Of a stretch of 64,000 bases of DNA, positions 53,970 through 64,000 are shown piece after piece. A program made the position numbers and the translations under genes. The stretch is from Planctomycetota bacterium (lineage in GTDB: Bacteria > Planctomycetota > Planctomycetia > Gemmatales > Gemmataceae). The number at the start of each line of letters is the position of its first letter. Positions within the stretch are counted from its first letter, which is position 1. Below the pieces are notes generated by a model. It searched no databases. It was not told the DNA's origin and was given only the letters and a program-made list of their open reading frames with translations. Where the stretch lies: NCBI GenBank assembly GCA_021807595.1, contig JAKBCS010000004.1, positions 17,041-81,040 of the forward strand, written 5' to 3'.

Positions 53970-54389
53970 ATGTCAGAAGGGACCGGAACCAGCTTCGAGA
54001 GCGACATCATGGAGCTGGGCGATAAGATTGCGGCGTTGACCATCACCAAGGCCGTTCAGTTAAAAGATTATTTGAAAGAGAAGTACAAGATCGAACCCGC
54101 CGCCGGTGGCGTTGTGATGGCCGCCGGCCCCGGAGGCGGTGGTGCCGCCGCTCCCGCCGAGAAAGTCGAACAGACCGAGTTCACCGTCATCCTCGATGGC
54201 CTCGCGGACCCGGCCAAGAAGATCAACGTCATCAAGGTCGTCCGCGAAATCACCAACCTCGGTCTCAAGGAAGCCAAGGATTTGGTGGAAGGCGCGCCGA
54301 AGCCCGTCAAGGAGAACGTGGCCAAGGACGAAGCCGCCGCGATCAAGAAAAAGCTGGAAGAAGGCGGCGCGAAAGCCAGCATGAAGTAA
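53970..54389 (+). CDS. rplL: Ribosomal protein bL12 (L7/L12)
   Basis: The 139-aa acidic product has the N-terminal dimer helix ([29 protein letters not shown]), an Ala/Gly hinge ([15 protein letters not shown]) and the C-terminal factor-binding domain ([48 protein letters not shown]). It recruits translation GTPases. AAAGGAATAGTAGACC precedes the ATG. Confidence 0.97.
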   Translation: MSEGTGTSFESDIMELGDKIAALTITKAVQLKDYLKEKYKIEPAAGGVVMAAGPGGGGAAAPAEKVEQTEFTVILDGLADPAKKINVIKVVREITNLGLKEAKDLVEGAPKPVKENVAKDEAAAIKKKLEEGGAKASMK

Positions 54390-54954
54390 GGAAATGGGCG
54401 AGCAGGGGGCGCAAGCCCCCTGACGTTTGATGGCGGGGAACTTAGGCCCCCAACTCGCTTGGGAAAAATTTTCCTTGCATTTCGCGTGCCTTTGTGGTGA
54501 AATAGCATAAGATTGTTATTCGCACTGCTGGACTAGAGGCGCGGCGACGATCGCTCGGCGGTTGTTTGGACAGGGCCGTCGAACGCGAATGGAAATGGAA
54601 CCGTGGACTGCACGCGTGCCACTTAACAGCCTTTTCCCTCGCCCCCGGATGAAAAAAGGCCAAGCCTTGAGCTTGGCTGCGCTCGCGCGCCGACAAACTA
54701 TGGAAGGGGCGAACATCCGGAACCGACCCGTTGGAGATCCCGTATCGACACCGCTTCGAACAGGGCCGTTCGACATGGTAACTCTTGGGACGACTCCATC
54801 AGCGATTCTTGCACCCTTGAACGATCATCCAAATACCGACCGGCGGCCCCGTGCCGAACCGACCCGGTGAGTTGACGCGGCCCTCAGCGATCGCACCGTG
54901 CCGGCTTGGCTCTTGCCGCTTCGTATCCGTTGCTTTTTGGGAGGAGCACCCGCT
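54390..54954. other. Long rplL-rpoB intergenic region
   Basis: This 565-base stretch has no ORF with family likeness. It holds a GCAA-loop hairpin at 54403-54422 and a 7-base stem GCCAAGC-CTTGA-GCTTGGC at 54659-54677. No convincing promoter was found, though one would be reasonable here. Confidence 0.6.
54403..54422 (+). terminator. Attenuator-type hairpin after rplL
   Basis: CAGGGGGC-GCAA-GCCCCCTG is a perfect 8-base stem capped by a GNRA loop, 14 bases after the rplL stop, with no U-run after it. In Escherichia coli an attenuator at this place lowers rpoBC relative to rplJL; a similar role here is inferred. Confidence 0.65.
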
Positions 54955-57900
54955 ATGCCCGTCCCCGTTGTTCGTACTCTTGTGCCCGAAAAAACCCGCA
55001 ACTTCGGTCGCTTCGGCGACACCGCCAAGGTGCCGCCGTTGACCGCCATTCAGACGCGCTCCTACGAGCGCTTTCTGCAGTTGGACCTGCCCCCCGACAA
55101 ACGGGAGCCGATCGGACTCGAAGGCGTTCTCCGCGAGATATTCCCCATAAAGAGCTACGATAACACTCTCTCTCTGGAATATCTACGCTATGAGTTGGGC
55201 AAGCCGCGCTACGGCCCCGACGAATGCCGCCAACTCCGCCTCACCTACGGCCGACCGTTCAAAGTTTGGCTCCGCCTCGTCAAGGAGCAGCCCGTCGAGG
55301 AAGAAGTCTACCTCGGCGACATGCCCATCATGATCGGCGGCGGCGAATTCATCATCAACGGTGCCGAGCGCGTCGTCGTCAGCCAGCTGCACCGCTCGCC
55401 CGGCGTTGATTTCGTGGTCGAAACCGAAGGCAGCGATAAAAAGCTCCATTCTTGCCGTATCATCCCCGAACGCGGCAGCTGGATCGAAGTCAACGTCACC
55501 AAGAAAGACACCCTCGGCGTTCGCATCGATCAATCCGGCAAGTTCTCGTCCATGACCTTGCTGCGCGCCATGGACCCCGCCTACTCCACCGACGCCGACA
55601 TCCTGCGCGCCTTTTACCCGACCGAGGCCATAAAAACCAATAGCAAAGACGCCCGCGCCAGGGTCAAGGGAGCGACCGCGGTCGGCGATGTCATCGACCC
55701 GGAGACCGGCGAAGTCTATCTCGACAGCGGCGAGACGTTTACCGACGAGAAACTCGACGTTATCTTCGCCAGTGCCACCACCGAAGTGACCATCCTCACC
55801 AAGGTCAAGGATCCGCTCATCCTCATGTCGCTGAAGGAAGATCCGACCAACACGCACGAAGAGGCGTTGTTGAAGATCTATCAGCGACTTCGTCCGGGCA
55901 ATCCGCCGCAGTTGGAAAAAGCCAAGGAACTGTTCAAAGAGAAGTTCCAAGATCCCAATCGCTATCGGCTCGGCAAGGTCGGACGGTTCCGCATCAACCG
56001 CAAATTCGACCAAAATATCGAAGAGTCGGAAATGACACTGCGGGCGCTCGATTACCTCAACGCCATTCGCTATGTGATGAAACTGCGCGCCAACGAAGGT
56101 CAGATCGACGACATCGACCATTTGGGCAATCGCCGCGTCCGCACCATCGACGAACTGGCCGCCGATGAGTTGCGCAAGGGTTTTCTCAAGCTTCGCCGCA
56201 CGGTGCAGGAGCGCATGTCGATCCGCGATCAGCAGGATATGACGCCGCGCTCGCTCATCAATCCCAAGTCGATTTCCGCCGCCATCGAGTATTTCTTCGG
56301 TCGCGGCGAATTGAGCCAGGTCGTCGATCAGACCAATCCGTTGTCGCAATTGACGCACGAACGGCGACTTTCGGCCCTTGGGCCGGGCGGTTTGAACCGC
56401 AAACGAGCCGGCTTCGACGTGCGCGACGTTCACATCTCGCACTACGGCCGCATCTGCCCCATCGAGACGCCGGAAGGCACGAACATCGGCCTGATTTCTC
56501 ACTTGAGCATTTATGCCGACGTGGATGAGTACGGCTTCCTCATCACCCCCTATCGCGCCGTGAAGCAGCGCAAGCTGACGGACGAGGTGAAGCAGCTGCG
56601 CGCCGATGAGGAATCGTTGGCTCACCTCGCCCCGGCCGATGCGCCGACCGACGGCCAAAAGGTGACGCAAGAACGCATCATCGCCCGATTCGGCGGCGAC
56701 TTCGCGTCGATTCCTGCCGATCAAGTGCAGTACATCGACATCAGCCCCAAACAAATGGTCGGTGTCTCGGCCGGTCTGATTCCGTTTTTGGAACACGACG
56801 ACGCCAACCGCGCCTTGATGGGTTCCAACATGCAACGGCAAGCCGTGCCTTTGCTCGTGACCGAACCTCCGATCGTTGCCACGGGTCTGGAAAAGGACGT
56901 GGCCTACAACAGCGGCATGGTCGTGAAAGCCCAGAGAAACGGCACCGTCACCCACGTCGATGCCCAGCGCATCCGCGTCGACGAGCGCGAGTACACGCTG
57001 CGCAAGTACACCGGCTTGAACGAGCATACTTGCCTCAATCAGAAACCGCTGGTGCGCGTCGGTCAAAAGGTCAAGGCGGGCGAAGTGATCGCCGACGGAG
57101 CGGCCACCAGTCACGGCGAACTGGCGCTGGGGCGCAATGTCCTCGTCGCCTTCATGTCGTGGGACGGGTACAACTTCGAGGATGCCATCATCATCAGCGA
57201 AAAGCTGGTGGAAAACGACACCTACACCTCAATCCACATTGAGGAGTTCGAGATCGAGATCCGCGAAACCAAACTCGGCAAGGAGGAGTTCACCCGCGAC
57301 ATCCCCAACGTCTCGCCCAAGGCGTTGTCCAACCTGGACGAGTACGGCATCGTTCGGGTCGGCACGTTCGTCGTGCCCGGAGACATTCTGGTCGGCAAGG
57401 TTTCGCCCAAATCCAAGAGCGAACTGACGCCGGAAGAGAAACTCTTGCACGCCATCTTCGGCCGCGCCGGCGAAGACGTGAAGAACGACAGCTTGGATGT
57501 GCCGTCCGGCGTCGAGGGCATTGTCATCGAGACCCAACGTTTCAGCCGCCGGGCTTCGATGACCGAGGACGAAAAGAAAGCCTTCGATAAAGAGCTAAAG
57601 GAGATGGATAATCGCTTCAATAAACAGATCGCCGATCAATTTCGGGCTATGGTCGCCGAGTTGGCCGCAGTGCTGGAGAAGCCGACGCTGAAGGACAACG
57701 TCAGCAACAAAACGCTGGGGCACGACAAGGACGACAAATCCGTCGCCGAGCAAGCGCAGTCGTTCCGTCTCGATCACTTGGACGTGCGTAGCCCCGAACG
57801 CAAGAAGCAGTGCGTCGAGATCCATCAACGGCACAAGGAAAGACTCGACTTCCTGTTCGACGAGAAGGAACGCAAGTTGAACTCGATGAAGCGCGGCGAC

Positions 57901-58653
57901 GAACTGCCGAGCGGCGTGCAACAGATGGTCAAGGTGTATGTGGCCACCAAGCGACAAATCTCGGTCGGCGACAAGATGGCGGGACGTCATGGCAATAAGG
58001 GCGTGATCTCCAAGATTCTGCCGGTCGAGGACATGCCGTACATGGCCGACGGTACGCCGGTGGACATCCTGCTCAATCCCTTGGGCGTGCCCAGCCGTAT
58101 GAACGTCGGCCAGATTCTTGAGACGCACTTAGGCTGGGCGGCGCAGAAGTTGGGCTTCAAGGCGGTGACGCCGGTGTTCGACGGAGCGACCGAAGAAGAG
58201 ATTCGCAAGTGCCTCAAGGAGGCCGGTATCTCCGAGACGGGCAAGACGTTTCTTTACGACGGTCGCACCGGCGACCGCTTCGAGCAGCCGGTGACGGTGG
58301 GCCACATTTACATGCTCAAGCTGCACCACTTGGTGGACGACAAGGTTCACGCCCGCGCCACGGGGCCTTACTCGCTCATCACGCAGCAACCGTTGGGCGG
58401 CAAGGCGCGTTTCGGCGGGCAGCGTTTCGGCGAAATGGAAGTGTGGGCGCTGGAAGCCTACGGCGCAGCCTTCATCTTGCAGGAATTGCTGACGGTCAAA
58501 TCCGACGATGTGGAGGGCCGAACCAAGATCTACGAGTCGATGGTTAAGGGCGAGAACACGTTGGAGGCCGGCACGCCCGCCAGTTTCGACGTGTTAACTA
58601 ACGAGATCCGCGGCTTGGCTTTGAACATGCAGTTGGAGAAGAAACGTCTGTAG
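54955..58653 (+). CDS. rpoB: RNA polymerase beta subunit
   Basis: The 1232-aa product is the beta subunit. Markers are RNFGRFGD at the start, the rifampicin region [28 protein letters not shown] near residue 453, [54 protein letters not shown] and [20 protein letters not shown] near the end. In Escherichia coli numbering, positions 514 and 515 are Val-Val instead of Phe-Met. The ATG at 54955 follows GGGAGGAGCACCCGCT; the track start 19 codons earlier lacks family support. Confidence 0.98.
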   Translation: MPVPVVRTLVPEKTRNFGRFGDTAKVPPLTAIQTRSYERFLQLDLPPDKREPIGLEGVLREIFPIKSYDNTLSLEYLRYELGKPRYGPDECRQLRLTYGRPFKVWLRLVKEQPVEEEVYLGDMPIMIGGGEFIINGAERVVVSQLHRSPGVDFVVETEGSDKKLHSCRIIPERGSWIEVNVTKKDTLGVRIDQSGKFSSMTLLRAMDPAYSTDADILRAFYPTEAIKTNSKDARARVKGATAVGDVIDPETGEVYLDSGETFTDEKLDVIFASATTEVTILTKVKDPLILMSLKEDPTNTHEEALLKIYQRLRPGNPPQLEKAKELFKEKFQDPNRYRLGKVGRFRINRKFDQNIEESEMTLRALDYLNAIRYVMKLRANEGQIDDIDHLGNRRVRTIDELAADELRKGFLKLRRTVQERMSIRDQQDMTPRSLINPKSISAAIEYFFGRGELSQVVDQTNPLSQLTHERRLSALGPGGLNRKRAGFDVRDVHISHYGRICPIETPEGTNIGLISHLSIYADVDEYGFLITPYRAVKQRKLTDEVKQLRADEESLAHLAPADAPTDGQKVTQERIIARFGGDFASIPADQVQYIDISPKQMVGVSAGLIPFLEHDDANRALMGSNMQRQAVPLLVTEPPIVATGLEKDVAYNSGMVVKAQRNGTVTHVDAQRIRVDEREYTLRKYTGLNEHTCLNQKPLVRVGQKVKAGEVIADGAATSHGELALGRNVLVAFMSWDGYNFEDAIIISEKLVENDTYTSIHIEEFEIEIRETKLGKEEFTRDIPNVSPKALSNLDEYGIVRVGTFVVPGDILVGKVSPKSKSELTPEEKLLHAIFGRAGEDVKNDSLDVPSGVEGIVIETQRFSRRASMTEDEKKAFDKELKEMDNRFNKQIADQFRAMVAELAAVLEKPTLKDNVSNKTLGHDKDDKSVAEQAQSFRLDHLDVRSPERKKQCVEIHQRHKERLDFLFDEKERKLNSMKRGDELPSGVQQMVKVYVATKRQISVGDKMAGRHGNKGVISKILPVEDMPYMADGTPVDILLNPLGVPSRMNVGQILETHLGWAAQKLGFKAVTPVFDGATEEEIRKCLKEAGISETGKTFLYDGRTGDRFEQPVTVGHIYMLKLHHLVDDKVHARATGPYSLITQQPLGGKARFGGQRFGEMEVWALEAYGAAFILQELLTVKSDDVEGRTKIYESMVKGENTLEAGTPASFDVLTNEIRGLALNMQLEKKRL

Positions 58654-58666
58654 AGTGAAGGGGGAA

Positions 58667-58989
58667 ATGGCAACGGACTCCACTCTTGAGCGGGTGTACC
58701 GGGCGGTGAGTGAGAAGGAATATCAGCAGATCCTCACCACCGGTACGTTCGAGCTTGTGCCGCAGGGGTGCGAAGGGAAGCATTTTGCCGACACTCCCGA
58801 AGGTACCCGACGCTTTGGAGAAGCGCTGTTTGGCATCGGGCGTTTCCAGATCGTCGAAGCGGAAGTGCCTGCTGAAGCCCGGGCCTGTACCGATGGACAA
58901 ATTTGGACGGTTTCGGACCCGCCCGGTTTCTCCACATGGACGACTTGATTGAGGTACGCCCTCGACCTTACCGAGGAACGAAGTCATGA
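58667..58989 (+). CDS. Small ART/RES-like protein between rpoB and rpoC, needs -1 frameshift
   Basis: From ATG 58667 (AGGGGGAA before it) the frame reads VYRAVSEKEYQQILTTGTFELV, CEGKHFADTPEGTRRFGEALFG and FQIVEAEVPAEAR. This is a pattern I associate with small proteins resembling ADP-ribosyltransferase or RES-domain enzymes (YR at the start, KxFADT, later acidic motif). In the annotated frame it then ends as SDPPGFSTWTT at 58948. With a -1 slip near 58882 (CCCGGGCC) it continues GLYRWTNLDGFGPARFLHMD... and stops at 58989, overlapping the next start as ATGA; this frame looks far more natural. Full length is then 107 aa. The slip could be an indel, a sequencing error or programmed. It sits 13 bases after rpoB. 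Confidence 0.6.
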
Positions 58990-59351
58990 CAAGCCGGCCT
59001 GCACGAATCACCTGGTTAAAGCCCGAAGAAGGCGGGAGGCGCGTACCGCCTTCCGGCCCGCGCTATGTCGCGCCGGCTCGGTTCGACGCTCAAGCGGCCG
59101 GACTAGAGGGAGCCAACTGGAGTCTCGTTGTTGACCTCCAATCGCACCCCGCTGGGGCCACCGATTGGATCGCGGAGGTGCGCTACCTCGTCGGCGAGGC
59201 TCCGCATGAAGTCCTGCTACAGGGGGCTCGTTTTGAATTGTACGAAGGGAAAAAGTGCGTAGCGCGCGGCGTTATCATCAGCCCCGTGTCCGAAACGGTC
59301 AATCTGTCAGGCGTTCGGCCAACAGTTGAGCAAATCGACACGAAATGTTAG
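58986..59351 (+). CDS. EF-Tu domain III-like small protein between rpoB and rpoC
   Basis: The 121-aa product reads ARITWLKPEEGGRRVPPSGPRYVAPARF, then WSLVVDLQS...WIAEVRYLVGEAPHEVLLQGARFELYEGKKCVARGVII. This is close in pattern to free-standing proteins that resemble domain III of EF-Tu (FLPPEEGGRxTPxxxGYRP...GxxFxLxEGxxxVGxGxV). GAGGAACGAAGTC precedes the ATG, which overlaps the shifted stop of the preceding gene (ATGA), so the two should be co-translated. It has no GTPase domain. A role as partner or immunity protein of the preceding gene is inference. Confidence 0.65.
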   Translation: MTSRPARITWLKPEEGGRRVPPSGPRYVAPARFDAQAAGLEGANWSLVVDLQSHPAGATDWIAEVRYLVGEAPHEVLLQGARFELYEGKKCVARGVIISPVSETVNLSGVRPTVEQIDTKC

Positions 59352-59546
59352 GCAAACCGTTTCAACCAAGCGCAAAGAGCAAGCGGGACTGTCGGAAAGC
59401 ACTCGTTTACTCTTCGGGCTGGGTAGAAGCTGAGGATACATTTGTTTTCCGTTTTGTGAGGAACGAGAGAAACCGCAGCTGCGGTCGATTGTCTCTCTTT
59501 TTTGCAAAGCGCAGCTATTTGGACCCTGGAATCGGGGAGACCACTT

Positions 59547-63932
<4,386 letters not shown>

Positions 63933-63950
63933 GTTTCTGTCTTGAAGCTC

Positions 63951-63980
63951 CCCCTCTCCCCTGTACTCAGGGGAGAGGGG
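63951..63980 (+). terminator. Terminator hairpin after rpoC (copy C2)
   Basis: CCCCTCTCCCCT-GTACTC-AGGGGAGAGGGG is a perfect 12-base stem followed by CTTTT, 18 bases after the rpoC stop. It fits a Rho-independent terminator of the operon and shares its stem with the hairpin at 35501-35530. Confidence 0.75.
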
Positions 63981-64000
63981 CTTTTCGGATCGCTTCTTAC

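Noticed and set aside
54562-54870. 102-aa ORF in the rplL-rpoB gap
   Set aside because: No family pattern and no good ribosome site; composition is like non-coding DNA.
55183-57114. 643-aa ORF on the minus strand within rpoB
   Set aside because: Shadow ORF of a GC-rich gene; no family likeness and it lies opposite a certain gene.

Overview
The window looks like a piece of a GC-rich planctomycete chromosome, most likely of the Gemmatales (Gemmataceae) type. The evidence is the family content: three pseudopilin-like DUF1559 proteins, a DUF1549/DUF1553 protein paired with a DUF1501 protein, a membrane serine/threonine kinase ending in WD40 repeats next to an ECF sigma factor, small exported Gly/Pro/Tyr-rich proteins, and ribosomal/Sec proteins with long extra N-termini. 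No rRNA, CRISPR array, plasmid or phage module was seen.

Layout. 1-6.6 kb: two small exported proteins, a DnaA-like initiator, a DUF2203 protein, two truncated remnants of an AAA-ATPase/partner gene pair, argH, and an IS200/RAYT-like transposase with a damaged catalytic motif flanked by hairpins. 6.6-16.6 kb: lysA, an exported HEAT-like protein with an embedded pseudo-receiver, a one-TM protein, an unrecognised 1130-aa membrane protein, and a UbiD-type decarboxylase converging on it. 16.7-20.8 kb: a DUF1559 protein divergent from a ModE-ModA fusion regulator that is followed by a ModE-like operator, a small exported protein, a zincin and a MoxR ATPase. 20.9-30.8 kb: acyltransferase, DUF1549-DUF1501-WD40 operon, NHL-type protein, STAS protein, acyl-CoA carboxylase beta chain and small exported proteins. 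31-37.4 kb: ECF sigma / kinase / DUF1559 block and a further DUF1559 gene. 37.5-44.7 kb: a tightly coupled glycan cluster (three glycosyltransferases, ABC exporter, HEAT lipoprotein, NAD-dependent epimerase). 44.8-46.7 kb: DUF6580-like membrane protein and prfB with its +1 frameshift site. 47-64 kb: the transcription/translation superoperon tRNA-Thr, Tyr, Gly, Thr - tuf - rpmG - tRNA-Trp - secE - nusG - rplK - rplA - rplJ - rplL - rpoB - two extra genes - rpoC.

The most unusual feature is the pair of small genes inserted between rpoB and rpoC. The first resembles ADP-ribosyltransferase-like or RES-like small proteins and reads through only if the frame slips by -1, after which its stop overlaps the next start as ATGA. 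The second resembles an isolated EF-Tu domain III. Other points of interest are the ModE-like box behind a ModE-ModA fusion, a SecE with a 300-residue membrane/periplasmic extension, an EF-Tu with a non-canonical switch I, and several families of dispersed palindromes in the same window as a RAYT-like gene.

Limits: all family assignments come from reading the sequence; no searches were run. Start codons were chosen by Shine-Dalgarno spacing and family alignment from memory, and uncertain cases are marked.
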